The notes: a model not told the origin generated them from the letters alone. Shown: positions 43,196 through 53,014, counted from the first letter of the stretch. The stretch: DNA of 64,000 nt from Oscillospiraceae bacterium (GCA_017429835.1 JAFROD010000048.1:46530-110529); one strand, 5' to 3'. Made by a program: numbers and translations.

Positions 43196-43564
43196 ATGGC
43201 ACGTATTGCTGGTATTGACCTGCCCCGCGAGAAGAGAATTGAGATCGGACTCACTTATATCTTCGGCATCGGCAGAAAGAGCGCCAAGGACATCCTCGCG
43301 ATGGCCGGCGTTGACCCCGACACCCGCGTCAAGGACCTGACGGAAGATCAGGAAGCCGCGCTGCGTGATGTCATTGATAAGAACTACACCATTGAAGGCG
43401 ACCTCCGCCGTGAAGTCGCTCTGAACATTAAGCGTTTGACTGAAATCGGCTGCTACCGCGGTCTGCGTCATCGTCGCGGCCTGCCCGTTCGCGGACAGCG
43501 CACCAAGACCAACGCGCGCACCCGTAAGGGCCCGAAGAAGACCATCGCGAACAAGAAGAAGTAA
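43196..43564 (+). CDS. rpsM: 30S ribosomal protein S13
   Basis: 122 residues; head protein bridging to the 50S and touching P-site t[23 protein letters not shown] start, [20 protein letters not shown] near the end. TAGGAGGTG upstream. Confidence 0.98.
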   Translation: MARIAGIDLPREKRIEIGLTYIFGIGRKSAKDILAMAGVDPDTRVKDLTEDQEAALRDVIDKNYTIEGDLRREVALNIKRLTEIGCYRGLRHRRGLPVRGQRTKTNARTRKGPKKTIANKKK

Positions 43565-43579
43565 GGAGGGAACGGAAAA

Positions 43580-43981
43580 ATGGCAAAAGCTGCTGCAAAG
43601 AAAGTTGTAAAGCGCCGTCGCGAGCGCAAGAACATTGAAAAGGGCGCCGTTCATATCCGTGCTTCCTTTAACAACACCATGGTAACCGTCACCGACCTGC
43701 AGGGCAACGCTCTTTCCTGGGCGTCTTCCGGCGGCCTCGGTTTCCGCGGTTCCCGTAAGTCCACCCCGTATGCTGCACAGATGTGCGCTGAGACTGCTGC
43801 GAAGGCTGCGATCGATAGCTGCGGCCTCAAGACCGTCGAAGTTTACGTCAAGGGCCCCGGCCAGGGACGTGAAGCGGCGATCCGCGCTCTGCAGTCCGCC
43901 GGTCTGGAAGTCGTCTCCATTAAGGACGTCACCCCCATTGCGCACAATGGCTGCCGTCCCCCGAAGAGACGTCGCGTCTAA
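43580..43981 (+). CDS. rpsK: 30S ribosomal protein S11
   Basis: 133 residues; platform protein near the E site. Core [19 protein letters not shown] and the C-terminal [17 protein letters not shown] [21 protein letters not shown] upstream. Confidence 0.98.
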   Translation: MAKAAAKKVVKRRRERKNIEKGAVHIRASFNNTMVTVTDLQGNALSWASSGGLGFRGSRKSTPYAAQMCAETAAKAAIDSCGLKTVEVYVKGPGQGREAAIRALQSAGLEVVSIKDVTPIAHNGCRPPKRRRV

Positions 43982-44004
43982 TACGTTAAGGAGGAAAAGT
44001 TAGA

Positions 44005-44601
44005 ATGGCGAAAAATACGCAACCCGTTCTCAAGCGCTGCCGTACGCTCGGCGTTTCTCCTGCCGTTATGGGTTACTCCAAGACTTCCAACAAGAACCCC
44101 GGCGGTCAGAGAAGAACGAAGAAGTCCGAATATGCATTGCAGCTCACTGAGAAGCAGAAGGTTAAATTCGTATACGGTATTCTTGAAAAACAGTTCCGTA
44201 TGTACTATGAAAAGGCTGCCCGCGCAGAAGGCAACACCGGCGAAGTCCTGCTCAGCCTGATTGAGCGCCGTCTGGACAACGTCGTCTACCGTCTCGGCTT
44301 TGCCGCGACCCGCCGTGAGGCGCGTCAGCTCGTCAACCACGGTCACTACACCGTCAACGGCAAGCGCGTCAATATCCCGTCTTATCTGGTTAAGACCGGC
44401 GACGTGATCGCTGTCTGCGAGAAGAGCAGCTCCAACAACCGTTTCAAGAAGCTCAAGGAAGACGACGCATTCGTCGCCGCTCCGAAGTGGCTTGACCGCG
44501 ACAAGAACACCCTCACGGGCAAAGTTCTTGCTCTGCCGGCTAGAGACGATATCGACTTCGAGATTGCAGAACACCTCATCGTCGAGTTGTACTCCAAGTA
44601 A
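44005..44601 (+). CDS. rpsD: 30S ribosomal protein S4
   Basis: 198 residues; nucleates 16S 5'-domain assembly. S4 RNA-binding domain with RRLDNVVYRLGFAATRREARQ (about residues 90-110). The N-terminal segment lacks a CxxC zinc knuckle. AAGGAGG upstream. An 80-base spacer follows before rpoA. Confidence 0.97.
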   Translation: MAKNTQPVLKRCRTLGVSPAVMGYSKTSNKNPGGQRRTKKSEYALQLTEKQKVKFVYGILEKQFRMYYEKAARAEGNTGEVLLSLIERRLDNVVYRLGFAATRREARQLVNHGHYTVNGKRVNIPSYLVKTGDVIAVCEKSSSNNRFKKLKEDDAFVAAPKWLDRDKNTLTGKVLALPARDDIDFEIAEHLIVELYSK

Positions 44602-44681
44602 GGCTCACCCTCGTTCATTGGTAAGCTGATTTACACCGCAGAACAAGTGTTTTGCAAATTCATAAGGAGGGTATCTGTTAA

Positions 44682-45638
44682 ATGGTAGAAATTGACAAGC
44701 CGCGTATTGAGTGTATTGACTCTCCCGAAGATCCGTCCCATGGCGTATTTATCGTTGAGCCTTTGGAAAGAGGCTACGGCACGACGCTGGGCAACTCTCT
44801 GAGAAGAATTCTCCTGTCCTCGCTGCCCGGTACCGCTGCGACCTCCATCAAGATCGCCGGTATCCAGCACGAGTTCTCCACGATCCCCGGCGTCAAGGAA
44901 GACGTCACCGAGATCGTCCTGAACATCAAGAGAATCATCTCCAAGATGAACTGCGACGGCGAAAAGACCGTCTATATTGACGCGACCGGCGAGTGCGAAG
45001 TAACTGCCGGCGACATCAAGACCGACGACGAGGTGGAGATCATCAACAAGGATCTGCACATCTGCTCCCTCGGCCCCGATGCCACGCTCAATATGGAGAT
45101 CACAATGAGCCGCGGCCGCGGCTACGTCCCGGCTGAGCGCAACAAGACGCCGCAGACCCCCATTGGCGTCATCCCCGTCGATTCCCTGTATTCGCCGGTT
45201 TATAAGGTCAACTACACGGTGGAAAACACCCGTGTCGGCAACATGACCGATTTCGATAAGCTGACGCTTGAGGTCTGGACTGACTCCACGACGACTGCGA
45301 AGGACGCTGTTTCCATCGCAGCGAAGATCCTCACCGAGCACCTGACGCTCTTCACCGAACTGTCCGAGACGGCAGCCGGTCAGACGCTCGTGCGCGAGAA
45401 CAAGGAAACGGCGGAGCCCGCAGCCCTGAAGCTGACCATCGAAGAGCTCGATCTGTCCGTCCGCAGCTTCAACTGCCTGAAGCGCGCGAGCATCAACACC
45501 GTCCGCGATCTGATCTCCAGAACGCCGGAGGAAATGATGAAGGTGCGCAACATGGGCAAGAAGTCCCTGGACGAAGTGCAGAACAAGCTGGCGATGATGG
45601 GTCTGTCCCTCGCCACGGAAGAGTCCGGAAACAATTAA
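44682..45638 (+). CDS. rpoA: RNA polymerase alpha subunit
   Basis: 318 residues; scaffold of RNA polymerase. The N-terminal domain with [20 protein letters not shown] dimerises; the C-terminal domain (about 250-318) with [16 protein letters not shown] and [14 protein letters not shown] contacts UP elements and activators. AAGGAGGG upstream. Confidence 0.98.
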   Translation: MVEIDKPRIECIDSPEDPSHGVFIVEPLERGYGTTLGNSLRRILLSSLPGTAATSIKIAGIQHEFSTIPGVKEDVTEIVLNIKRIISKMNCDGEKTVYIDATGECEVTAGDIKTDDEVEIINKDLHICSLGPDATLNMEITMSRGRGYVPAERNKTPQTPIGVIPVDSLYSPVYKVNYTVENTRVGNMTDFDKLTLEVWTDSTTTAKDAVSIAAKILTEHLTLFTELSETAAGQTLVRENKETAEPAALKLTIEELDLSVRSFNCLKRASINTVRDLISRTPEEMMKVRNMGKKSLDEVQNKLAMMGLSLATEESGNN

Positions 45639-45675
45639 GCAACCCGTTTTACCTTTCAAGAAGGAGGATATACGA

Positions 45676-46017
45676 ATGTTTGGAACCCGTAAGCTCGGCA
45701 GAACGAGTGATCAGCGCAAGGCGATGCTTCGCCAGCTCAGCACCGACCTGCTGGAGAACGGCAAGCTCGAAACGACTTTCTGCAGAGCAAAGGAAGTGCA
45801 GCCCGTAGTGGAAAAGCTGATCACCCTCGGCAAGAAGGGCGATCTCGCCAACTACCGCAGAGCGCTGGCTTTCATCACCAAGGAAGACGTCGCACATAAG
45901 CTGTTCAAGGAAGTAGCTCCGAAGTATGCCGACCGCAACGGCGGCTACACCAGAGTTACCCGCCTTGGCGCCCGCCGCGGCGACGCAGCGGAGATGGCGA
46001 TCATCGAGCTGGTGTAA
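45676..46017 (+). CDS. rplQ: 50S ribosomal protein L17
   Basis: 113 residues, short Gram-positive form; near the exit tunnel. [20 protein letters not shown] start and [20 protein letters not shown] end. AAGGAGG upstream. Last gene of the ribosomal operon; strong terminator follows. Confidence 0.98.
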   Translation: MFGTRKLGRTSDQRKAMLRQLSTDLLENGKLETTFCRAKEVQPVVEKLITLGKKGDLANYRRALAFITKEDVAHKLFKEVAPKYADRNGGYTRVTRLGARRGDAAEMAIIELV

Positions 46018-46025
46018 TAGAAAAA

Positions 46026-46064
46026 ACGACCCCGGAAGCGCACCGCGCTTCGGGGTCGTTTTTT
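46026..46064 (+). terminator. Terminator of the ribosomal operon
   Basis: Long GC stem ACGACCCCGGAAGCGC/GCGCTTCGGGGTCGT with a short ACC loop and six T; A-tract on the other side. Confidence 0.93.
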
Positions 46065-46087
46065 GCGCGCTCCGCGCTGCTTCGGGA

Positions 46088-46116
46088 TTGCTTTTTCTTG
46101 CACTGTGATGTATCAT
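46088..46116 (+). promoter_or_regulatory. Promoter of the small membrane protein gene
   Basis: TTGCTT (46088-46093), 17-base spacer, TATCAT (46111-46116). Confidence 0.65.
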
Positions 46117-46159
46117 TGGAACCAAGGAATCACTGATTTTGAGGAACGAGGGTGTTCAT

Positions 46160-46582
46160 TTGACGATCTTTGCGTATGCGCTTCTCGCCGCGGCGGGCGT
46201 CTGTTTGGCGCAGGCGGTGTGGGCGCTGATTGCTTCAATCGGATACAGGAAGGGCGAGACTGTCCGGGGATACGCCTGTCTGGAGCGGACGGAATACAAG
46301 CCGAATGTGAATACCCACGATCGGATGGGGCATTTTGTTCGTTATACTACGAAAGCGTGGTATACCTATACGGCAGACGGCAGGGAATACACGATTGCGC
46401 ACGTTTTTGACAATGTGAAGCCGGGTGAGCTGCAAAAGACCGTCAACTTGATCTATTGGAAGAAACGTCCCGGCAGCGGCTATTTGAAGGGGATCAGCCT
46501 GCCGCGCGAACCGTTCGAGTGCTGCGTGTTCGGCTTCCTCGGACTGCTGCTCGTCGCAGCCGCGCTCATCATACTCTTGTAA
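46160..46582 (+). CDS. Small membrane protein, DUF3592-like
   Basis: 140 residues: one N-terminal membrane helix (about 2-25), a soluble beta-rich middle (about 28-112, with RYTTKAWYTYTADGREYTI) and a C-terminal helix (about 118-140). The layout resembles DUF3592 proteins; function unknown. TTG 46160 is chosen because GAGG lies eight bases upstream; no ATG in frame fits. Own promoter and terminator. Confidence 0.6.
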   Translation: MTIFAYALLAAAGVCLAQAVWALIASIGYRKGETVRGYACLERTEYKPNVNTHDRMGHFVRYTTKAWYTYTADGREYTIAHVFDNVKPGELQKTVNLIYWKKRPGSGYLKGISLPREPFECCVFGFLGLLLVAAALIILL

Positions 46583-46586
46583 TGCC

Positions 46587-46616
46587 AACCCCGCAGCTCG
46601 TATGAGCTGCGGGGTT
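46587..46616. terminator. Terminator between convergent genes
   Basis: Perfect 13-bp stem AACCCCGCAGCTC with a GTAT loop; only short T/A tracts. Confidence 0.75.
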
Positions 46617-46620
46617 GCCG

Positions 46621-47820
46621 TCATAGCTGCAGTCCCAGCGTCAGGATGCCGAGATTGGCGTTGTAGATGTCCTCGAACTGCGACAGCGGGAGCGGGTTCT
46701 CTCCGCGTCCGACCTCGACCGTGTAGCCCGGGCGGTCAAAGTCCTGAATAAACCAGTCCTTATAGCCTGCGAAGGCGCTGGCAAACGGCGTTTCCTCCAG
46801 CGCGTAGCCGCTGACCTGCGCGAAGAGCTGACCGATGCGCAGTGAATCCGGCGGCTCTCGGTCTAAGTACTTCCAGTAGATCGTTTCGCCCTGCGTGTGG
46901 AACGAGAGCGTCAGCCGCGGATTGACCTGCCGCGTCAGACGTACCAGAGCGGCGGTTTCCGGCTGATCGAGCGGCGCGTAGCCCGGGAAATCCCGCGGCG
47001 CGGGGCGGTCAAAGCCGAGGGCGCGCTTGTTTTCCACCGCCTGCTCCCAGCCGGCGGGGTAGTTGAGGTTCAGATCGACGCCGCGCAGGTTTGCCTTCCA
47101 GCCGTCCGGGAACGGAACGGCGGGAAACTGCGCCGCAATGCGCCGCGCGTCGTCGTATTCGCCGCTGTCGGGCGCGATCGCGCCGGTCACGAGATCGACG
47201 CCGTCCGGATCGACCATCGGCACGAGATAGAGCTGCGTGCGGCGGAAGAGCTGCTGCGCGCTGAGATCGTAGATCGTGCGGTTTTCGCTGACCGCGCGGG
47301 CGTACTCCTCCAGAAACTTCATCACGAGCGGCACGGTGATCCATTCGTTCGCGTGGTGCGCGGCGTTGTAGAGGACGCTGCGCCTGCCGCGTCCGAGCTT
47401 TAGGATGGTGACCGGTCTGCCGCCCGCCGTCACGGCGATCTGCCGCTGGCTGATGAAGGGATAACGCACGGTCAGCCCGTGGACGCAGAGCGCGAGCAGC
47501 TCCGAGGTGAACGGAAGATCGGTCGGCACGACGGGAAAGCCGAACGGAACGATGATATCCTGTCCGATCGACAGATTGCGCGGATCCTGCTCCGGATTGG
47601 CGGTCGTGATCGCCTGCACCGTCGTGCCGTATTCACGGGCAAGTCGATAAAACGTGTCGCCGGATTTGACGGTATAACGCCGGTAGCCCAGCAGATACGG
47701 CGTCAGCCGCTGCATGGTCAGCGCGTCCTCCCGACCGGACGGAAACAGCCCCTCCTGCGCCTGAAACGCCTTCAGATCCGCAGCGCCTGCGCGGGAAAGT
47801 GCGAGTTCGGTGAAATTCAA
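46621..47820 (-). CDS. LysM-M14 peptidoglycan endopeptidase (gamma-D-Glu-diamino acid endopeptidase I-like)
   Basis: 399 residues. A short N-terminal segment is followed by a LysM domain (YTVKSGDTFYRLAREYG, about 49-93) and a zinc carboxypeptidase M14 domain (about 110-395). Zinc ligands are H and E in HHANEW and H in SFHTQG; the general-base Glu is in YTVEVGRG. Homologous enzymes cut between gamma-D-Glu and the diamino acid of muropeptides, in sporulating Bacillus inside the forespore. No signal peptide is seen, consistent with that. TTG start with GGAGGGG six bases upstream; the site is the 3' arm of a hairpin. Likely co-transcribed with the exporter-like gene upstream. Confidence 0.88.
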   Translation of the reverse strand: MNFTELALSRAGAADLKAFQAQEGLFPSGREDALTMQRLTPYLLGYRRYTVKSGDTFYRLAREYGTTVQAITTANPEQDPRNLSIGQDIIVPFGFPVVPTDLPFTSELLALCVHGLTVRYPFISQRQIAVTAGGRPVTILKLGRGRRSVLYNAAHHANEWITVPLVMKFLEEYARAVSENRTIYDLSAQQLFRRTQLYLVPMVDPDGVDLVTGAIAPDSGEYDDARRIAAQFPAVPFPDGWKANLRGVDLNLNYPAGWEQAVENKRALGFDRPAPRDFPGYAPLDQPETAALVRLTRQVNPRLTLSFHTQGETIYWKYLDREPPDSLRIGQLFAQVSGYALEETPFASAFAGYKDWFIQDFDRPGYTVEVGRGENPLPLSQFEDIYNANLGILTLGLQL

Positions 47821-47826
47821 AACAAT

Positions 47827-47855
47827 CCCCTCCGACCCATTCTATGCCGGAGGGG
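47827..47855 (-). promoter_or_regulatory. Hairpin enclosing the ribosome binding site of the M14 gene
   Basis: On the minus strand CCCCTCCG (47848-47855) pairs with CGGAGGGG (47827-47834); the second arm is the Shine-Dalgarno of the endopeptidase gene. In read-through mRNA from the upstream gene the site would be masked. Confidence 0.5.
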
Positions 47856-47861
47856 ATTTTC

Positions 47862-48770
47862 CTATGCTTCTTCCATCAGCTCGCCCAGGAAGCGGTAGGC
47901 GGTAAGCAGCTTTTCCAGATGATAATTCAGCACGATCGTATCGTGGCGGGTGCATTTTCTGCCGGAGATCCCTTCCTCCGGCAGCTCCAGACCGAGCTCA
48001 CGCATGAGCGCGGCGTTGCCTTTGGCGAGGTTGCCCGGCGTGTCCATGCCGCAGATCGCTTCCAGCTCCTCCACCATGCGCTCTGCCAACTGCTTGCAGC
48101 CGGCAAGCAGAGCTTCGTCGTCGTTCTTCCGATGGAAGAACCGCTGGCTGTGGTAAAGCTCCATTTCGCGGTCGAGCCGCCGCAGCAGCGGCAGATTGCC
48201 GGACAGATCGGGGATACATTCTTCCACGATGATTTGCCGCAGCGCAGGCGGCATCTGCGAGCGAAGCTGTGCCAGCAAGCCGAGAATGCGCTTTTTGTTG
48301 TTATACGGACGGATCAAACCGTTGATCACGAGGGCGACGCCGAGACCGATCGAGGTGTCGCGCAGACGATACAGGGAATCGCGCAGAATGTTGTCCGTCG
48401 GCGTCAGGCACGCGGAGAGGAAGATGATGCAGGAGAGGGAAGCCGTAAAGGACAGCCTGAGTGATCTGCACAGAAACAGCAGGAACAACACGCCCAGTCC
48501 CGCGACCCATGCCGGAGTGAGCGTCGGAAACAGCAGCACCGAAACGTAGCCGCATACCGTGCCCGCAAAAACCCCGATGAGCTGCGTCAGACCCTGCATG
48601 AGTGACTTGGAGAGGGTCGTCTCCATCGCGATCAGCGCGCCGAAGGCGGCGTAGAAAACGGTCAGCGAATCATCGGCAAACAGCCGGACGATGAATACGG
48701 ACAGCGTGACCGCCAGCGCGGTCTTAAACATGCGCGGCCCGATCGGGAGCTCCCGTTGATGTTTTTTCAA
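47862..48770 (-). CDS. Aromatic acid exporter-like (FUSC/ArAE) membrane protein
   Basis: 302 residues: four to six hydrophobic segments in the N-terminal 150 residues (FKTALAVTLSVFIVRLFA, AAFGALIAMETTLSKSLMQG) and a helical cytoplasmic C-terminal half, as in the aromatic acid exporter/FUSC families. Substrate unknown. TTG 48770 is preferred: AGGGGTGA precedes it and gives MKKHQRELPIG; in-frame codons upstream lie across the promoter at 48793-48820. Confidence 0.78.
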   Translation of the reverse strand: MKKHQRELPIGPRMFKTALAVTLSVFIVRLFADDSLTVFYAAFGALIAMETTLSKSLMQGLTQLIGVFAGTVCGYVSVLLFPTLTPAWVAGLGVLFLLFLCRSLRLSFTASLSCIIFLSACLTPTDNILRDSLYRLRDTSIGLGVALVINGLIRPYNNKKRILGLLAQLRSQMPPALRQIIVEECIPDLSGNLPLLRRLDREMELYHSQRFFHRKNDDEALLAGCKQLAERMVEELEAICGMDTPGNLAKGNAALMRELGLELPEEGISGRKCTRHDTIVLNYHLEKLLTAYRFLGELMEEA

Positions 48771-48792
48771 GGTTTCACCCCTTTCCGCGTAC

Positions 48793-48820
48793 AGTATAGC
48801 AAGTTTTTCCGAATAATCAA
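48793..48820 (-). promoter_or_regulatory. Promoter of the exporter-like / M14 unit
   Basis: Minus-strand TTGATT (48815-48820), 16-base spacer, TATACT (48793-48798). On the opposite strand a TATAAT at 48851-48856 probably serves the divergent GNAT gene, with no clear -35. Confidence 0.65.
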
Positions 48821-48877
48821 GGTTTTTCTGTACTTTTCCCGGATTTGCGGTATAATTATTCCAAAGAAGGTGAGTAA

Positions 48878-49414
48878 ATGGCAATCAGAAAAGCAAGGGA
48901 ACAGGACGTTCCTGCGATGCTTGCGATCTACGATCATTTCGTCCGCGATACGGCGGTCAGCTTTGAATACGAAACGCCGACCGCAGAGGCGTTTGCGCAA
49001 AGACTGAACGAGCATATCGCGATCTATCCGTGGCTCGTCTGGGAGGAGAACGGCAGGGTGCTGGGCTACGCCTATGCGGGCAGAGCCTTTGAACGCGCCG
49101 CTTATGCGTGGAACGCGGAGATCTCCTGCTACTTGGCGCAGGAGGCGCGCGGCAGAGGCGTCGGCAGACAACTATACGCCGCGATCGAGGACGTCCTTCG
49201 CCGGCAGGGCGTGCGCAAGGTCTACGCCATCGTGACCGCTGCCAACGAGCCGTCGATCGCGTTTCATAAGGCGCTCGGCTACCGCGAGACGCTGACCTTT
49301 TTCGACGTCGGTTTCAAGCATGGGAAATGGTACGACGTCGTATGGCTCGAAAAACTGCTGCAGCCGCTCGGCACGCCGGAGCGTTTCCCGATCCCGTGGG
49401 AGGAACTGGAATGA
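48878..49414 (+). CDS. GNAT N-acetyltransferase, phosphinothricin-acetyltransferase-like
   Basis: 178 residues. Acetyl-CoA loop EARGRGVGRQLYAAI (about 90-105) and the C-terminal GYRETLTFFDVGFKHGKWYDV typical of the PAT/YwnH subfamily, which acetylates methionine sulfoximine, phosphinothricin or similar amines. True substrate unknown. AAGGTGAG upstream of the ATG. It overlaps nudC by four bases (ATGA). Confidence 0.85.
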   Translation: MAIRKAREQDVPAMLAIYDHFVRDTAVSFEYETPTAEAFAQRLNEHIAIYPWLVWEENGRVLGYAYAGRAFERAAYAWNAEISCYLAQEARGRGVGRQLYAAIEDVLRRQGVRKVYAIVTAANEPSIAFHKALGYRETLTFFDVGFKHGKWYDVVWLEKLLQPLGTPERFPIPWEELE

Positions 49415-50232
49415 TACAGGATATTGCGCCCCATAGACTTCGCAATGCGTTTTCCGCAGATCGCGCGCCGTCCGCAGAGCATTGGCTGCTGTCCTACCGC
49501 GGCAACGCGGTTCTGTCGGCGGCGGGCGGGCTGCGGCTTCCAAAGGTCGCAGACTATTCTGCCCAAGCGCTGCACTATGCCTTTTCGCTGGACGGCGTGC
49601 CTGTCTGGCTGACGAATGACGCGCTGCCCGAGACTGAGGGCTGGCGCTATATTGAATCTAAAATTTACCGCGCTATGACGCCGCAGGAGATCGCCTTTGC
49701 CTGCACGGTGGGAGAAAGCCTGCACCGCTGGCACTGCGCCAACCGTTATTGCGGCGCGTGCCGGACGGAGCTGCGGGACAGCAAGCGTGAACGCGCCCTC
49801 GTCTGTCCGACCTGCGGCGCGGTGCGCTATCCTCGTATCAATCCTGCAGTGATCGTCGCGGTGACGGACGGCGACCGCCTCCTGCTGACGAAGTATGCAG
49901 ACCGTCCGTTTTCGCGATTCGCGCTTGTCGCAGGCTTTTGCGAGGCAGGGGAGAGTGCGGAGGATACGGTGCGCCGCGAGGTCTGGGAGGAAGTCGGTTT
50001 GCGCGTAAAAAATCTGCTCTATTACAAGTCACAGCCGTGGGCAGTCGCGGACGACCTCCTGCTCGGCTTCTACTGCGAGGTCGACGGCGAGACGACGCCG
50101 ACCCTGCGCGACGGAGAACTGAAGCTTGCACAGTGGTTTGCGCGCGAAAGCATTCCCAACGACTATTCCGAGATCAGTTTGACGGGCGAAATGATCGACC
50201 GCTTCCGCAGAGAAAAAACAGTTGACAAATAG
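49411..50232 (+). CDS. nudC: NAD-capped RNA hydrolase / NAD+ diphosphatase
   Basis: 273 residues. N-terminal domain, zinc ribbon with CGAC and CPTC (about 112-130) and a Nudix domain whose box GFCEAGESAEDTVRREVWEEVG is complete and followed by SQPW, the NudC diagnostic motif. Hydrolyses NAD(H) to NMN and AMP and removes NAD caps from RNA. GGGAGG upstream; coupled to the GNAT gene. Confidence 0.93.
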   Translation: MIQDIAPHRLRNAFSADRAPSAEHWLLSYRGNAVLSAAGGLRLPKVADYSAQALHYAFSLDGVPVWLTNDALPETEGWRYIESKIYRAMTPQEIAFACTVGESLHRWHCANRYCGACRTELRDSKRERALVCPTCGAVRYPRINPAVIVAVTDGDRLLLTKYADRPFSRFALVAGFCEAGESAEDTVRREVWEEVGLRVKNLLYYKSQPWAVADDLLLGFYCEVDGETTPTLRDGELKLAQWFARESIPNDYSEISLTGEMIDRFRREKTVDK

Positions 50233-50249
50233 AGAAATCCTGCTATAAT
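50222..50249 (+). promoter_or_regulatory. Promoter of the psuK-psuG operon
   Basis: Perfect TTGACA (50222-50227, inside the last codons of nudC), 16-base spacer, perfect TATAAT (50244-50249). Confidence 0.82.
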
Positions 50250-50293
50250 AAACTTATGATTATAGAATAAATTTTTGCTTAGGGAGTGAGACC

Positions 50294-51379
50294 ATGACGC
50301 AACGTGAACGCCAGATCCTTCAGTGGATCGAAGCAGACCCGATGATCTCGCAGGAAAAGCTCGCGGAATTGGCGGGCATCACGCGCTCGTCCGTTGCCGT
50401 GCATATCTCCAATCTGATGAAGAAGGGTTATATCGCGGGCAAGGGCTACGTCCTTCGCTCCGGCAGCTATGCGGCGGTCGTCGGCGGCGTGAATATCGAC
50501 ATCGGCGGCCGTTCTCTCGCGCCGCTCGTTCCGAAGGACTCCAATCCCGGCAAGGTAACGATGAGTCTCGGCGGCGTCGGCAGGAACATCGCGCACAACA
50601 TGAGCCTGCTCGGGGTCGACGTGCGGTTTCTGACCGCGTTCGGCGACGATATCTACGCCCAGCGGATCGCGGCGTCCTGCGGCGAACTCGGCATCGACAT
50701 CAGCCACGCGCTGCAGGTCCCCGGCGGTGCGACGCCAACCTATCTTTTCCTGAACGACAGCGACGGCGATATGGCGCTCGCGATGTCAGATATGGAGATC
50801 TGCGAGCGGATCACGCCCAAGTATCTTGCGGCGAACCTGCAGCTTCTGAACAACGCGCAGCTCGTCGTAACGGATACGAACATTCCCGAGCAGTCGCTCG
50901 CCTATCTCGCAGAGCACTGCACTGCGCCGATCTTTGCCGATCCCGTTTCCACCGCGAAGGCGGGGAAGCTCAAGCCGATTCTCGGCAAGCTGCACACGAT
51001 CAAGCCGAACCGCATCGAAGCGGAGCTTTTGTCCGGCGTGAAGATCACCGACGAAAACAGCCTGCGCGAAGCCGCGCGGACGCTGCTTGCGACGGGTCTG
51101 CACCGCGTGTTCATCTCCCTCGGGACGGACGGCGTGTTTGCGGCGGATCAGAAGGAAATGCGCCTGCAGCCCTGCTTCCGGGCAGAAATGAAAAACGCGA
51201 CCGGCGCGGGAGACGCCTTCATGGCGGCGCTCGCCTGGGCATATCTCGAAGGCACCGACCTTGCGCAGACGGCGAAGGCCGCTGCCGCGGCGGCTGCGAT
51301 CGCCGTCGAGGGAAGCGAAACGATCAACCCCGTACTATCTGCCGAAACCGTGCGCAGACGCATGGACGGCTCGAAATAA
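50294..51379 (+). CDS. psuK: Pseudouridine kinase with N-terminal HTH
   Basis: 361 residues: a winged-helix domain (about 1-55, RERQILQWIEADPMISQEKLAELAGITRS) joined to a PfkB sugar-kinase domain. PfkB motifs are SLGGVGRNIAHN near residue 93 and NATGAGDAFMAAL near 300 with the catalytic aspartate. Phosphorylates pseudouridine to its 5'-phosphate for the next enzyme. The HTH suggests it may also regulate the operon. 16 bases before psuG. Confidence 0.92.
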   Translation: MTQRERQILQWIEADPMISQEKLAELAGITRSSVAVHISNLMKKGYIAGKGYVLRSGSYAAVVGGVNIDIGGRSLAPLVPKDSNPGKVTMSLGGVGRNIAHNMSLLGVDVRFLTAFGDDIYAQRIAASCGELGIDISHALQVPGGATPTYLFLNDSDGDMALAMSDMEICERITPKYLAANLQLLNNAQLVVTDTNIPEQSLAYLAEHCTAPIFADPVSTAKAGKLKPILGKLHTIKPNRIEAELLSGVKITDENSLREAARTLLATGLHRVFISLGTDGVFAADQKEMRLQPCFRAEMKNATGAGDAFMAALAWAYLEGTDLAQTAKAAAAAAAIAVEGSETINPVLSAETVRRRMDGSK

Positions 51380-51395
51380 TTGGAGGAAGAAAACT

Positions 51396-52313
<918 letters not shown>

Positions 52314-52331
52314 GGTAATAACGGTATAAGC

Positions 52332-52374
52332 AACGGACTGCTGCAAAACGTGCGTTTTGCAGCAGTCCGTTTTA
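52332..52374 (+). terminator. Terminator of psuK-psuG
   Basis: A 19-bp perfect stem (52332-52350 with 52353-52371) around a TG centre; arms AACGGACTGCTGCAAAACG and complement, ending TTTTA. Confidence 0.85.
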
Positions 52375-52389
52375 TACGTTACTTATAAG

Positions 52390-52439
52390 GCTTCCCCTCG
52401 AGGGGAAGCTGTCAGCCGTCAGGCTGACTGATGAGGTGG
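52390..52439 (+). repeat. Dispersed palindromic repeat, copy A
   Basis: Order of parts: palindrome CTTCCCCTCGAGGGGAAG (52391-52408), a hairpin GTCAGCC-GTCA-GGCTGAC (52411-52428), then TGATGAGGTGG. Copy B downstream has the same plan inverted. The hairpin sequence differs between copies while pairing is kept. Confidence 0.75.
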
Positions 52440-52480
52440 AGCCTTTAAAAAAGCGAAGCAACGAATAATTATTGCGCCAA

Positions 52481-52536
52481 CACCTCATCCGTCACCGGTG
52501 CGTGCACCGGTGACACCTTCCCCTCGAGGGGAAGGC
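52481..52536 (-). repeat. Dispersed palindromic repeat, copy B (inverted to copy A)
   Basis: CACCTCATCC, a hairpin GTCACCGGTG-CGTG-CACCGGTGAC (52491-52514), then a 20-base perfect palindrome (52516-52535, CCTTCCCCTC and complement). Reverse complement aligns to copy A. The pair flanks a 41-base AT-rich stretch; together they fill the 239-base gap before the phosphatase gene. Confidence 0.75.
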
Positions 52537-52552
52537 GTGAGAGACGCGCCTT

Positions 52553-53014
52553 TTACGGTGCCAGATACTCGAGCAGCGCGGCGCAGCCGCGCTCGATATC
52601 CGCCTCCGCTTCACGAAAGTCGCGGGTGTACCACGGGTCTGCGACATCGCGCGGACGGTCCGTGTAATCCAGCAGCAGGGAGACCTTGCCCTGCGGATCG
52701 CCGCCGAAGAGCCGCTGCATATTACGCCGGTTCGCGCCGTCCATGCCGATGAACATATCCCAACGCCCGTAATCCGCGGCGCGAAGCTGCACCGCCGTCT
52801 TTCCTGCGCAGGAGATACCGCGCGCGGAAAGCAGCGCGCGGACGGGCGGGTAGACCGGATTGCCGATCTCCTCGTCGGAGGTCGCGACGCTGGCGATTGC
52901 GAACTGAGCTTCCAGCCCGCGCTGCTTTACCAAATCTTTCATGATAAACTCCGCCATCGGACTGCGGCAGATATTCCCATGGCAAACAAAAAGAATCCGT
53001 ATTTTCTGCATCAT
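52553..53014 (-). CDS. Low-molecular-weight protein tyrosine phosphatase
   Basis: 153 residues. P-loop FVCHGNICRSPMAE (catalytic Cys-X5-Arg near residues 11-17) and the general-acid loop DVADPWYTRDF near 125 are complete. In Gram-positives such enzymes dephosphorylate tyrosine kinases of polysaccharide synthesis or arginine-phosphorylated proteins; the target is unknown. Starts ATGATG (53014 or 53011) and overlaps the upstream GNAT gene by four bases. Confidence 0.92.
   Translation of the reverse strand: MMQKIRILFVCHGNICRSPMAEFIMKDLVKQRGLEAQFAIASVATSDEEIGNPVYPPVRALLSARGISCAGKTAVQLRAADYGRWDMFIGMDGANRRNMQRLFGGDPQGKVSLLLDYTDRPRDVADPWYTRDFREAEADIERGCAALLEYLAP

Noticed and set aside
48878..49414. 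A phosphinothricin resistance determinant
   Set aside because: PAT-like GNATs are common housekeeping genes; nothing around it suggests a resistance cassette or mobile element.
52380..52550. An insertion sequence remnant or attachment site
   Set aside because: No transposase fragment, no direct target duplication seen; the symmetric elements are better explained as small palindromic repeats.
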